From Arthrobacter sp. ISL-5 (GTDB lineage Bacteria; Actinomycetota; Actinomycetes; Actinomycetales; Micrococcaceae), in the NCBI RefSeq assembly GCF_018613835.1, contig NZ_JAGGPM010000031.1, positions 1 to 56,463 on the forward strand: a stretch of DNA of 56,463 bases, read 5' to 3'. Below the pieces are notes generated by a model. The model was not told the DNA's origin, ran no database searches, and saw only the letters and a list, made by a program, of their open reading frames with translations. This document shows positions 24,821 to 33,624 of this stretch, one piece after another. The first letter of the stretch is position 1; each line of letters begins with the position of its first letter. Both the position numbers and the translations under genes were made by a program.

Positions 24821-26270
24821 CGGAATCCTTCTTGAGCGTGACCACCGGCAGGTATGCCGTGCGGGTGGTTCCGTCTATCTGTTCGAAGTCGAGGGCGTCC
24901 ACGGCTGCGTGGTCAAACCGGGCGCCTTCGTGGAGGGCGTGGGACAGGAGCGCCCGGATCGAGTTGATGTGCTGCTCCTCTGGCGGAAGCTGCCCCCAGG
25001 CCTCGGCGAGGGTCGCGGCGCCGGCCGCGGCGGCGCGGATGGCCGCCGGCTTCGCCTTGCCGGTGCGCGGCGAGCGCAGGCGGTCGGAGTCGCTGAAGGC
25101 GATGGGGTCGGCGAGCTTCGGCGGGGCCGCGAACTCGTCGGGATCGAACAGCTTGACCATGGCCAGCGATTCGAAGCCGGCGTTGAACAGCACCGGCCCC
25201 GGGACCAGGCCCGGGCGTTCGCGCTCATAGGGCAGGGAACGGATGGCCTGCTCGGCCTCCCGGAGCACCTTGCGGAGGCGCACCGACTGGCGGAAGTCGT
25301 CGCTCTGGACGTAGGTGTTCAGGCTCTCGCTGAGCTTGCCGTAGATGCGCTGGATCTGGCTGTGCTGCTGCCGGAGCTCTGCCACAAGGTTCTTCAGGGT
25401 TTCCCGGTCCTCCGGCGAGAGGTCGTCCGCGAACTGGCGGCTGAGCACCTCGCCGATCGCCGAACGGAACCGCAGCTGTTGCTGCGGGTCCTCGAGGAAG
25501 GCCGTGAAGGAGCGGAAGGTCCTGCCTTCGGGGCTTTGCCGCAGCCGCTTGTCAGCCTCCAGCACCTGCGCCATGGTGGCACCCTTACTCAGGGACTCCT
25601 CGATGATCTGGTTGCGCAGCTCGCCCACCAGCTCCTCGATCCGGTCCCGCATCTTCTTGTAGTCGGCGGGCAGGCTCGCCGCGAGGTCCAGGATGTTGCC
25701 CGCGGCTTCCACGGCCTGGTCGTCGTCGAGCAGTCCGTCGAAGTCGCCCGAGGCGATGTCCTGGATCAGCTGGCGGCGCTCCCCGATCTCCTCCTCCAGG
25801 GATTCCAGCCGGGCGGTCTGGTCCGGGTTGGTCTCGTTGGCGAGCTTCTCCACGTCGCCCAGCAGCGTGCCCAGCCGGGACCCGTTCAGGGTGGAGCGTT
25901 CGCTGGAAAGGCTGTCCAGGAAGGCCAACACGCGGGCGGCAGGTTCGGTGACCTCGTACACGATCTGGCCCGACTGGTTCCGCCGGGTGAGGAACTGCTT
26001 GCGCGTCCACTCGTCGCCGAAGGATTTGCCGTTGGCACCGCCTCCCAGACCGGGCTCCTGGTGGCGGAGCTGCTCAAGGAAGGAGTCGACGTCGGCATGG
26101 AACTCTTCCAGCGGAAGCTGCGGCCGCGTGCGCGTAAAGGACGCCTGCAGCACAGCGATGACCCACGGGGCGGAACGCGTGAGCGCCCAGGCGGGTCCCT
26201 TGGTGAGGAGCTCGAGGTCCCGGAGCCGTGCGCTGATCGCGTCAGCGGAGGACGTGGCGGACCGGGGCAC
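24813..26270 (-). CDS. jetA: JetA/MksF-like DUF3375 kleisin
   Basis: A 485-residue DUF3375 protein, the kleisin/MukF-like subunit. It starts with a winged-helix-like N-terminus (RLRDLELLTKGPAWALTR, then YEVTEPAARVLAFLD). A helical middle (LESLEEEIGERRQLIQDIASGD) and a C-terminal domain follow. GTG start 26270 has AGGAG 7-8 bases upstream; overlapping GTGTGTG codons make the exact start uncertain by one or two codons. It is the first gene of jetABC. Confidence 0.92.
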   Translation of the reverse strand: MPRSATSSADAISARLRDLELLTKGPAWALTRSAPWVIAVLQASFTRTRPQLPLEEFHADVDSFLEQLRHQEPGLGGGANGKSFGDEWTRKQFLTRRNQSGQIVYEVTEPAARVLAFLDSLSSERSTLNGSRLGTLLGDVEKLANETNPDQTARLESLEEEIGERRQLIQDIASGDFDGLLDDDQAVEAAGNILDLAASLPADYKKMRDRIEELVGELRNQIIEESLSKGATMAQVLEADKRLRQSPEGRTFRSFTAFLEDPQQQLRFRSAIGEVLSRQFADDLSPEDRETLKNLVAELRQQHSQIQRIYGKLSESLNTYVQSDDFRQSVRLRKVLREAEQAIRSLPYERERPGLVPGPVLFNAGFESLAMVKLFDPDEFAAPPKLADPIAFSDSDRLRSPRTGKAKPAAIRAAAAGAATLAEAWGQLPPEEQHINSIRALLSHALHEGARFDHAAVDALDFEQIDGTTRTAYLPVVTLKKDSDD

Positions 26271-26573
26271 ACACTCTCCTTCAGTAGCTGGGGGATCGTT
26301 TCGGCGGCGGAAACCTGAAAACGGCCAAGTACAAGGTTAACGCAGACCGACTTCCACCCGACGCCCGGCCATGAGACGCCCTCATGTTGACTGGGAAGCA
26401 ACGTTACGGCTGTGACTGGTGGGGCTGCTGAGACAAAGCCGTGACCTACGGAGCAGTATGATTTCGATCCCGTATCAACGGGTCCAACTCGCCACGCGGA
26501 CAGTGGCCCGGACTCACGGCAGGCCCTACGCTCGTGCTACTGATCCAACCGCAGCAAAGGCGCAGGGGGAAGC
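26271..26573. other. Divergent intergenic region upstream of jetA
   Basis: 303 bases between jetA (leftward) and a small membrane protein gene (rightward). It must hold both promoters. A weak 5-bp hairpin (CCCGT-ATCA-ACGGG, near 26471) is the only structure seen; no RNA gene, jetD fragment or operator was recognised. Confidence 0.5.
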
Positions 26574-26876
26574 ATGGAGTTCGACCTAAGTGCAGTGGAG
26601 ACGGCCACCTTGGTGTTCATCGGAACCTTGGTTTTTGCCCTGGTGCTCGTCGTGTTCGTGGCGGCGGCGGCCTTCGCCGCGCTGATCCTGGTGGGCGTGG
26701 GACGGCTGGCCTGGCTGATCGTGGCGGGCACGCTGGTCGGAATGGTCCACGGCATCAACGATTTGTGGGACAGGCTGGTTCACCATGCCTCCACTGTCGA
26801 GCTTCCCGGCGACTTTCAGGGCCAGCCATCCCCTAGCACCGGTACTTACCCGCGAGTAGCATTGAGGGACAGCTGA
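26574..26876 (+). CDS. Small membrane protein with a GVGRLAWLI motif
   Basis: This 100-residue protein has two adjoining hydrophobic segments (about 10-37 and 38-62) joined through GVGRLAWLI, then a short polar tail. GGGGGAAG precedes the ATG. The first 55 residues resemble those of the 279-residue protein at 30660 (shared GTL spacing, a long hydrophobic run and GVGRLA-LI), so both belong to one small membrane-protein family of unknown role. Confidence 0.65.
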   Translation: MEFDLSAVETATLVFIGTLVFALVLVVFVAAAAFAALILVGVGRLAWLIVAGTLVGMVHGINDLWDRLVHHASTVELPGDFQGQPSPSTGTYPRVALRDS

Positions 26877-26939
26877 AGGGTCCTCCACCCGCGGCGGACC
26901 CAGGGCTTGAGCCGGTCATCCGGTTAGAGGAGATGCCCC

Positions 26940-28991
26940 GTGAGCTCCGCCACTGATAGTCAGGCCACCGAGGATCCCACCCAGGCGCAGGCCGCGGGTC
27001 ACAAGACGATCCCGCCCATCGACAGCCCCGCCTCCGAGACGCCGGTCGCCGCCGAGAAGATCGGGGCCGGTGCATCCGCCGAGGACGCCCGCGCCATCGC
27101 CGAGGCGGCGCGCGAGACCGAATGGGGCAGGCCCAGCTTCGCCAAGGGCCTGTACCTCGGCAGCTTCGACCTCGGCCTCATCCATCCTTGGCCGGCGGCC
27201 AGGGCGGAGGATGTGGAGCGCGGCGAGGCCTTTATGGAGCGGCTCACGGAATTCTGCCGGACCATGTCCGGGCGGGTGATCGAGCGCGACGCCAAGATCC
27301 CGGACGAATACCTCAGGGGCCTCGCCGACCTCGGCGTGTTCGGCATGAAGATCCCGCTGGAGTACGGCGGCCTGGGCCTTTCGCTGGTGTACTACGGCCG
27401 GGCGCTGGCGCTGCTTGGCTCCGTTCACCCCAGCCTCGGCGCGCTGCTCTCGGCGCACCAGTCAATCGGCGTCCCGGAACCCGTCAAGGTGTTCGGCACC
27501 CCGGAGCAGAGGCAGGAATACCTGCCGCGCTGCGCCGCAGGGGCCATTACCGCGTTCCTGCTCACCGAGCCGGATGTCGGCAGCGACCCCGCCCGGATGG
27601 GCAGCACCGCTGTTCCCACGGACGACGGCGAAGCGTACGTTCTGGACGGCGTCAAGCTGTGGACGACGAACGGCGTGATCGCCGAACTGGTGGTGGTGAT
27701 GGCCGTGGTGCCGCGCCACACCGACGCCGACGGCACCGTCCACAAGGGCGGGATCACCGCCTTCGTGGTGGAGATGGACTCCCCCGGCATCACCGTGGAA
27801 AACCGCAACGCCTTCATGGGCCTGCGGGGAATCGAGAACGGCGTTACCCGGTTCCACCAGGTCAGGGTTCCGGCGGCCAACCGGCTGGGCCGCGAGGGCC
27901 AGGGGCTGAAGATCGCCCTCACAACACTCAACACGGGGCGGCTGTCCCTCCCCGCGCTCTGCGTCGCCACGGGCCGCTGGAGCCTGAAGATTGCCCGCGA
28001 ATGGTCCAACGCGCGCACCCAGTGGGGCCGGCCGGTGGGCAGGCACGAGGCCGTGGGCAAGAAGATCGCGTTCATTGCCGCCACGGCCTTCGCCCTGGAT
28101 GCGGTGTTCGAGCTCTGCGCGGAAATGGCGGACGCCGGGCAGAAGGACATCCGGATCGAGGCCGCCCTGGCCAAACTGTGGTCCACCGAGATCAGCTACC
28201 GGATCGCCGACGAGCTGGTGCAGATCCGGGGCGGGCGCGGTTTCGAGACGGCCGATTCGCTGGAGGCCCGCGGCGAACGGGGCGTTCCCGCGGAACAGCA
28301 GCTGCGCGATCTTCGCATCAACAGGATCTTCGAGGGCTCTTCGGAGATCATGAAGCTGCTGATCGCCCGTGAGGCCGTGGACGCCCATCTTGCCGCCGCA
28401 GGGGACCTGGCCTCCGCGGAGGCGAGCCTGTCAGACAAGGCGCGGGCCGCCGTCGGGGCTTCCGGCTTTTACGCGAAGTGGCTGCCGAAACTCGTGGCCG
28501 GGGCGGGCATGGACCCGCGCTCCTATAGCGAGTTCGGCCGCCTTGCCAAGCAGCTGCGCTTCGTGGAGCGGTCCTCGCGGCGGCTGGCCCGGCAGACGTT
28601 CTACGGCATGGGCCGCTGGCAGGCCGGGCTCGAGCACAAGCAGGCATTCCTGGGACGGATCGTGGACATCGGTGCCGAGCTCTTCGCGATGGCGGCGTCG
28701 TGCTCGCGGGCGGAGATGCTGCTCCGCACGTCACCGGAGCGCGGGGCCACCGCATTCGAGCTCGCCGAGGCCTTCTGCGAACAGGCGCGCGTGCGCGTGG
28801 ACGAATACTTCGATCAGCTGTGGAGGAACACCGACGACGGCGACCGCCAGCTTTCGCGAAAGGTGCTCGCCGGCGACTACGAGTGGCTTGAGGCAGGGGT
28901 CCTCGACCAGTCCGAGGGCACCGGGCCGTGGATCGCCGACGCGTCCCCCCGGGCGACGGTGAAGGAGAATCTGCACCGCACGTACCGGTAA
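26940..28991 (+). CDS. Acyl-CoA dehydrogenase family protein, long form
   Basis: A 683-residue FAD enzyme oxidising an acyl-CoA at the alpha-beta bond. Visible features: ADLGVFGMKIPLEYGGLG, FLLTEPDVGSDPARMG (FAD/substrate loop), ARTQWGRPVGRHEAVG-type helices, and IRGGRGFETADSL followed by RINRIFEGSSEIMKL, where E465 is in the position of the usual catalytic base. It is about 280 residues longer than typical 390-residue ACADs, with both an N-terminal disordered stretch and a helical C-terminal domain, as in very-long-chain/FadE-type enzymes. The GTG start follows AGAGGAG. The gene stands alone, with no ETF or thiolase gene nearby. Confidence 0.9.
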   Translation: MSSATDSQATEDPTQAQAAGHKTIPPIDSPASETPVAAEKIGAGASAEDARAIAEAARETEWGRPSFAKGLYLGSFDLGLIHPWPAARAEDVERGEAFMERLTEFCRTMSGRVIERDAKIPDEYLRGLADLGVFGMKIPLEYGGLGLSLVYYGRALALLGSVHPSLGALLSAHQSIGVPEPVKVFGTPEQRQEYLPRCAAGAITAFLLTEPDVGSDPARMGSTAVPTDDGEAYVLDGVKLWTTNGVIAELVVVMAVVPRHTDADGTVHKGGITAFVVEMDSPGITVENRNAFMGLRGIENGVTRFHQVRVPAANRLGREGQGLKIALTTLNTGRLSLPALCVATGRWSLKIAREWSNARTQWGRPVGRHEAVGKKIAFIAATAFALDAVFELCAEMADAGQKDIRIEAALAKLWSTEISYRIADELVQIRGGRGFETADSLEARGERGVPAEQQLRDLRINRIFEGSSEIMKLLIAREAVDAHLAAAGDLASAEASLSDKARAAVGASGFYAKWLPKLVAGAGMDPRSYSEFGRLAKQLRFVERSSRRLARQTFYGMGRWQAGLEHKQAFLGRIVDIGAELFAMAASCSRAEMLLRTSPERGATAFELAEAFCEQARVRVDEYFDQLWRNTDDGDRQLSRKVLAGDYEWLEAGVLDQSEGTGPWIADASPRATVKENLHRTYR

Positions 28992-29169
28992 TCACGGACC
29001 GGAATCGGCCTCCCAACTGGAAGGACGGCGCGAAAACCAAATACTAAGCTTCCTTGCTATCGGTCATTGAACGGAGTTAGCTAGAAGTGAGGCCAGGGCC
29101 GCGGCCTAGGCATTGCGTTGCCCGGCTTAGACCATGAGCCTGGTCCGTCCAATGAAAGTGAGAAGTTCG

Positions 29170-30036
29170 ATGAGCAACTCAATAGGCTCCGAGGACAGAC
29201 GCATCCGCCGCAGCGAACACCGCGCTGCCGAACCCAGCCCCGCAGAAGCCAACCCCGCCGAACCCCGCACCGAGGCCACGCCAGTCTATGACGCCACGCA
29301 GGCGCGCGGCACGGGCGGTACAGCCGGGGATACAGACACCAGGGCGCTGGACACGGACGACCGGAACAGGGACCTCAGGGAACCATACGCGGAGCGGGAC
29401 TACACACCCGACACCCGCACCGCCGATGAGACCCACACCGATCCCAGCCTCGCGACGCGGGAAATGGCAGTTGCCCGCGAAAAGGAGGCTTTCGGCGGGG
29501 TCAAGGTGGGCTCGGCATTCTTCGGCTGGCTGGCCGCCACCGGGATGGCCGTGCTGCTGACGGCCCTGGTCGCGGCAGCCGGAACGGCCGTGGGACTGGC
29601 GACGAACACCGATGTCAACGTGGCGGTCGGCCAGGCGGCGTCGGACCAGACGGTCGGAATCGTGGGCATCATCGTGCTGCTCGTCATCCTGTTCGTCTCC
29701 TACTACAGCGGAGGCTACGTGGCGGGTCGGATGGCCCGCTTCAACGGGGCCAAGCAGGGCCTCATGGTGTGGATCTGGGCACTCATTGCCGCCGTGGTGG
29801 TGGCGGTGCTGGGAATGATCGCCGGTGAGCGGTTCAACATCCTGGCCCAGCTGAACAGCTTCCCGCGCATTCCCGTCAACGAGGGCCAGCTCACCACCAC
29901 CGGCATCATCGCCGCCGTCGTGGTCGCAGCGGTGGCGCTGGTGGGCGCCGTCCTCGGCGGCCTGGCCGGCATGCACTTCCACCGCAAGGTGGACCGTGCC
30001 GGGTTCACGCCCACGGCGGACTATGAGGAGCGGTAG
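29170..30036 (+). CDS. Four-helix membrane protein with long acidic/basic N-tail
   Basis: A 288-residue protein of unknown function. The first 105 residues are hydrophilic and repetitive in Glu/Arg/Thr/Asp (disordered). Four membrane helices follow (about 117-138, 158-178, 193-212 and 238-260), with the first starting SAFFGWLAATGMAVLL and the second followed by SYYSGGYVAGRMARFNG. The glycine-rich YSGGYVAGR block is typical of YrzE/TIGR04086-like membrane proteins. ATG 29170 was preferred to an upstream in-frame ATG at 29134; neither has a strong ribosome-binding site. Confidence 0.7.
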   Translation: MSNSIGSEDRRIRRSEHRAAEPSPAEANPAEPRTEATPVYDATQARGTGGTAGDTDTRALDTDDRNRDLREPYAERDYTPDTRTADETHTDPSLATREMAVAREKEAFGGVKVGSAFFGWLAATGMAVLLTALVAAAGTAVGLATNTDVNVAVGQAASDQTVGIVGIIVLLVILFVSYYSGGYVAGRMARFNGAKQGLMVWIWALIAAVVVAVLGMIAGERFNILAQLNSFPRIPVNEGQLTTTGIIAAVVVAAVALVGAVLGGLAGMHFHRKVDRAGFTPTADYEER

Positions 30037-30042
30037 CGTCCG

Positions 30043-30450
30043 CTACGTCTGGTGAAGGACGACGGCGTCGAGGTAGTACCAGCGGCGGTCCACCCTCAGG
30101 AAACGGCTGGTTTCGTGGTGGACCCCGCGCTCCCCGCCCTGCCGGAAATGCGCCTTGAACTCCACCTTTCCCTCGGTGTCGAGCGGACCGCCCCGCCCCG
30201 TGGACACGATGTCCAGGCGGCGCCATTCGAGTCCGGGATCGAGCTCCAGCTCGGACGGACGCGTGTCAGGGTGCCAGGTTTTCAGCAGGTAGCCGGCGTC
30301 GAGGAGCACGAAGGCGCTGTAGCGGGAACGCATCAGCTGCTCGGCCGTCGCCGCCTCCGCCGCTCCGCTGTGGAACCGGCCGCAGCAGTCTGCATACTGC
30401 TCACCGGACAGGCACGGGCAGTTACCGGTAAAGGGCTGGGGCTGGGTCAT
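30043..30450 (-). CDS. YchJ-family SEC-C zinc-binding protein
   Basis: A 135-residue protein with an N-terminal SEC-C motif (CPCLSGEQYADCCG; C11, C13, C22 and C23) that binds zinc, followed by the YchJ/NTF2-like domain with AEQLMRSRYSAFVLLDAGYL and EFKAHFRQGG. The function in the cell is unknown. It is convergent with the membrane protein gene at 29170, 6 bases apart. ATG 30450 is favoured over 30456 because AGGG abuts the latter. Confidence 0.9.
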   Translation of the reverse strand: MTQPQPFTGNCPCLSGEQYADCCGRFHSGAAEAATAEQLMRSRYSAFVLLDAGYLLKTWHPDTRPSELELDPGLEWRRLDIVSTGRGGPLDTEGKVEFKAHFRQGGERGVHHETSRFLRVDRRWYYLDAVVLHQT

Positions 30451-30659
30451 TGGCATCCCTGGAAAGTATCGAGTTCGCTTGGTGTTTCCGACTATAGGCG
30501 CCGGACTGGGTGCGCATCCGATAACAGCTTCGAAACAACCCCCGGCGGGGCTTGTCATGCGCGCATGTCGGCAGTAAATAGTCCGTAAGGTGGTTAGGGG
30601 CCGTTGTCCGCCGTGATGCGGCGGGAAGCAATGTCCGCTGGCTGGTTTAGGAGGGTGAA

Positions 30660-31499
30660 GTGGAAGATCCGACAACGATCGCACTTAATCTGACCTTTTT
30701 CGGCACGCTGGGTGTGGCGTTCGTCATGTTCATCGGCATGTTCATCCTCGTCGTGATCACGCTGGTGATCGCGGGCGTGGGACGCCTGGCTGCGCTGATC
30801 CTGATGGCCCTGTTCGGCCGGTTCCCCGGGAACGACACCATCGAAGTGGTGCGGCTGCCCGTAGGCACGCAGGCTTCCCCCGGCGCTGCACCTGATCGGA
30901 CCCCCGAAGCCCGCCAGGAACGTCCCGCAAAGACACCGAAGGCCCCCCGTCCGGTGCGGGAGCCGCGCCCTCCGCGCGACTGGAAGAAGCTGCTGAGCCG
31001 CGCCGGGCTCAAAGCGGCGCTCCGCACCGCCGTCGTCCATCACCCGCTGCTGACGGCCGCACGGCCGGTGCCGCCCGTCCTGGCGAAGGACTGGGCAGCC
31101 GCGGTGGCTGCCGCCGATGCCCGCGCGGTGGCGCGCGCCAGGGCGGCTGCCCCGGCGATCAAGGTCACCGGACCGGACCGGCCCGCACTTGGCGTGGCTG
31201 CGGACGGCGTGGTGAAGGTTGCGCCGCTCGTGGAGTCCGCGCTGCACACGGGGGCGCTGCACACCGAGGCCCTGCAAAAACAGGCCGCCCACAAGGACGC
31301 ATCACACAACGAGGCCCCCCGCACGGAGGCACCGACGCCGGGCGACGCGGGATCCAAGGGCGCGCCCGTGCGGTCCGCGCTTGCCCTGTCCGCCCAGCCT
31401 CCGCGCCCCTCCCGGAAGCCCGCCGGGCACATGGCCGTCCTGGACACCGGTTCCATGGTCTCGCTGGCGCAGCACGAGGACGTCCGCGTCCGGTCCTGA
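30660..31499 (+). CDS. Membrane protein with GVGRLAALI motif and long Ala/Pro-rich tail
   Basis: A 279-residue protein of unknown function. Two hydrophobic segments lie near the N-terminus (about 10-30 and 33-57) with GVGRLAALI, like the small protein at 26574. The remaining 215 residues are hydrophilic, basic then Ala-rich (KDWAAAVAAADARAVARAR), and end with repetitive His-Thr/Ala-Leu units near residues 195-225. The start is GTG with a very strong TTTAGGAGGG site. Confidence 0.65.
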   Translation: MEDPTTIALNLTFFGTLGVAFVMFIGMFILVVITLVIAGVGRLAALILMALFGRFPGNDTIEVVRLPVGTQASPGAAPDRTPEARQERPAKTPKAPRPVREPRPPRDWKKLLSRAGLKAALRTAVVHHPLLTAARPVPPVLAKDWAAAVAAADARAVARARAAAPAIKVTGPDRPALGVAADGVVKVAPLVESALHTGALHTEALQKQAAHKDASHNEAPRTEAPTPGDAGSKGAPVRSALALSAQPPRPSRKPAGHMAVLDTGSMVSLAQHEDVRVRS

Positions 31500-31590
31500 C
31501 GCATCAGTCCCGACAGTTAGGCACGAAGGCTGATCGGCGCGGCAGGCAGATGACCTGCCCGTATCCCTTACCCTGGGCAACCATCTCCGC

Positions 31591-31596
31591 TAGCGT
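31591..31596 (+). promoter_or_regulatory. -10 element of leaderless aldo/keto reductase gene
   Basis: TAGCGT ends 7 bases before the ATG at 31604; no ribosome-binding site is present. Confidence 0.55.
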
Positions 31597-31603
31597 GAAA
31601 CCC

Positions 31604-32608
31604 ATGGAATTCAGATACCTCGGAAACAGCGGCTTCAAGATTTCGGAAATCATGTTCGGCAACTGGCTGACCCACGGCTCCCAGGTGGAGAACGACGTCG
31701 CCGCCCAGTGCGTGCGGGCAGCGCTCGACGCCGGCATCAGCACCTTTGACACAGCTGACGTCTACGCCAACACCGCAGCCGAGACGGTGCTCGGGGAAGC
31801 GCTAAAGGGTGAACGCCGCCAGTCCCTGGAGATTTTCACCAAGGTCTTCGGGCCTACGGGACCCAAGGGCAAGAACGATCTTGGACTCTCACGCAAGCAC
31901 ATCATGGAATCCATCGACGGCTCCCTGGCCAGGCTGCAGACCGACTACGTCGACCTGTACCAGGCCCACCGCTACGACTTCGAGACGCCGCTCGAAGAGA
32001 CCATGCAGGCGTTCGCGGACATCGTGCGGCAGGGCAAGGCGCTGTACATCGGGGTCAGCGAATGGACCGCGGAACAGCTCCGGAACGGCCACGCACTGGC
32101 GAAGGAACTCGGCTTCCAGCTCATCTCCAACCAGCCCCAGTACTCCATGCTGTGGCGGGTCATCGAGGAGGAGGTTGTTCCCGCGTCCGAAGAGCTGGGC
32201 ATCTCCCAGATCGTCTGGTCCCCCATGGCACAGGGCGTGCTGAGCGGCAAATACCTTCCCGGCCAGCCGCTGCCCGAAGGGAGCCGCGCCACGGATGACA
32301 AGGGCGGCGCCAAGATGATCCAGCACTGGATGCGCGATGACGTCCTGACCGGCGTGCAGCAGCTCAGGCCCATCGCGGAAGAAGCCGGGCTGACCATGCC
32401 GCAGCTTGCCGTTGCCTGGGTGCTGCAGAACCCGAACGTGGCCTCGGCCATCATCGGCGCCTCCCGCCCCGAGCAGATTGCGGACAGCGCGGCGGCTGCC
32501 GGCGTCCGGCTGGAACCGGAGATCCTGAAGAACATCGATGACGCCATCGGCTCGCTCGCCGAGCGTGATCCCGCCCAGACTAAATCCCCCGCGACGCGCG
32601 AAGCCTAG
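31604..32608 (+). CDS. Aldo/keto reductase (Kv-beta-like)
   Basis: A 334-residue NADPH-dependent oxidoreductase of the (beta/alpha)8 fold. The catalytic tetrad is visible: FDTADVY (D49 and Y54), FTKV (K80) and QAHRYD (H122). The order SEWTAEQL, NQPQYSM, WSPMAQGVLSGKY and IIGASRPEQ matches the voltage-gated-potassium-channel beta-subunit group (AKR6/YghZ-like). The physiological substrate is unknown. It is followed 8 bases later by an NmrA-like oxidoreductase, with which it may form an operon. Confidence 0.92.
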   Translation: MEFRYLGNSGFKISEIMFGNWLTHGSQVENDVAAQCVRAALDAGISTFDTADVYANTAAETVLGEALKGERRQSLEIFTKVFGPTGPKGKNDLGLSRKHIMESIDGSLARLQTDYVDLYQAHRYDFETPLEETMQAFADIVRQGKALYIGVSEWTAEQLRNGHALAKELGFQLISNQPQYSMLWRVIEEEVVPASEELGISQIVWSPMAQGVLSGKYLPGQPLPEGSRATDDKGGAKMIQHWMRDDVLTGVQQLRPIAEEAGLTMPQLAVAWVLQNPNVASAIIGASRPEQIADSAAAAGVRLEPEILKNIDDAIGSLAERDPAQTKSPATREA

Positions 32609-32616
32609 GACCGGCC

Positions 32617-33468
32617 GTGACAGACCTTCCCGGCCTTGCCGTCACCGGTTCCTCGGGCGTCCTCGGCGGAATGGTGGCCCGCCAGCTCGCCGAAGCCGGG
32701 TTCCCGCAGCGGCTGCTGGTGCGCGACGCCGGACGCGCACCGGAGCTGGACACCGCACCGCCCGTCCTGGTCAGCTACGCGGACCCGGTGCTTTCGCGCC
32801 CGGCATTGGAGGGCGTGAAGACCCTGTTCATGGTCTCGGCGGCTGAGGCGGAGGACCGGCTGCAGCAGCACTACGCGTTCGTGGACGCCGCCGCCGCGGC
32901 CGGCGTGCAGCACATCGTCTACACGTCGTTCTTCGGCGCGGCACCGGACTGCACGTTCACCTTGGGCCGGGACCACTACGCCACCGAGGAGCGGATCCGT
33001 GCGTCCGGGACGGCCTTCACCTTCCTGCGGAACAACTTCTACCTGGACTTCCTGCCGACGCTGGCCGGGGAGGACGGCGTGATCCGCGGCCCGGCCCGCG
33101 ACGGTGTCATGGCGGCCGTGGCCCGGGAGGACATCGCCCGGAGCGCGGTGGCGGTGCTCCGGGATCCTGCCGTGCATGCCGGCTTCACGTACAACCTCAC
33201 GGGTCCGGAGGACATCTCGCTGGCGCGTGCGGCCGAGGTGCTCACCCGGTCCACCGGCCGGACCATCACGTACCACGACGAAACCCTGGAGGAGGCGTAC
33301 TCCTCCAGGGCCTCGTACGGGGCTCCGGCGTGGCTGGTCAAGGCGTGGGTGAGCACGTACACGGCGATCGCCGCCGGTGAACTGGCCGGGCCGACGTCGG
33401 ACGTGCGCGGGCTGACCGGGCAGGACCCGATCGGACTCGAGGAGTTTGCGAAGCTGCCGCAGCTGTAG
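32617..33468 (+). CDS. NmrA-like NAD(P)-binding SDR (QorB-like)
   Basis: A 283-residue atypical short-chain dehydrogenase with nucleotide motif VTGSSGVLGGMVAR. Family blocks HIVYTSFFGAAPD, TFLRNNFYLDFLP and VAREDIARSAVAVL are like QorB/azoreductase-type NmrA proteins that reduce quinones or sense NADP(H). The GTG start has AGGA 7 bases upstream. It lies 8 bases after the aldo/keto reductase, suggesting a shared detoxification role. Confidence 0.88.
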   Translation: MTDLPGLAVTGSSGVLGGMVARQLAEAGFPQRLLVRDAGRAPELDTAPPVLVSYADPVLSRPALEGVKTLFMVSAAEAEDRLQQHYAFVDAAAAAGVQHIVYTSFFGAAPDCTFTLGRDHYATEERIRASGTAFTFLRNNFYLDFLPTLAGEDGVIRGPARDGVMAAVAREDIARSAVAVLRDPAVHAGFTYNLTGPEDISLARAAEVLTRSTGRTITYHDETLEEAYSSRASYGAPAWLVKAWVSTYTAIAAGELAGPTSDVRGLTGQDPIGLEEFAKLPQL

Positions 33469-33624
33469 CCGGCAGCACCGCCGGACGGGCTGCCGGGGCG
33501 GGCTGGCGGCGGTGGCGGACGGCCCGCCGGGCCGCCGGGGAGCGGCTGTTGACGGCCCTGAGGGGTCGGCGTAAACCTAAAAGGGAGCACGCCCGTCAGC
33601 AGCACCGAGCAGAATCGCAACGCC

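Noticed and set aside
33469..33624. GC-rich gap as a structured RNA
   Set aside because: Only generic GGC/GCC self-complementarity; no specific stem-loop stands out.
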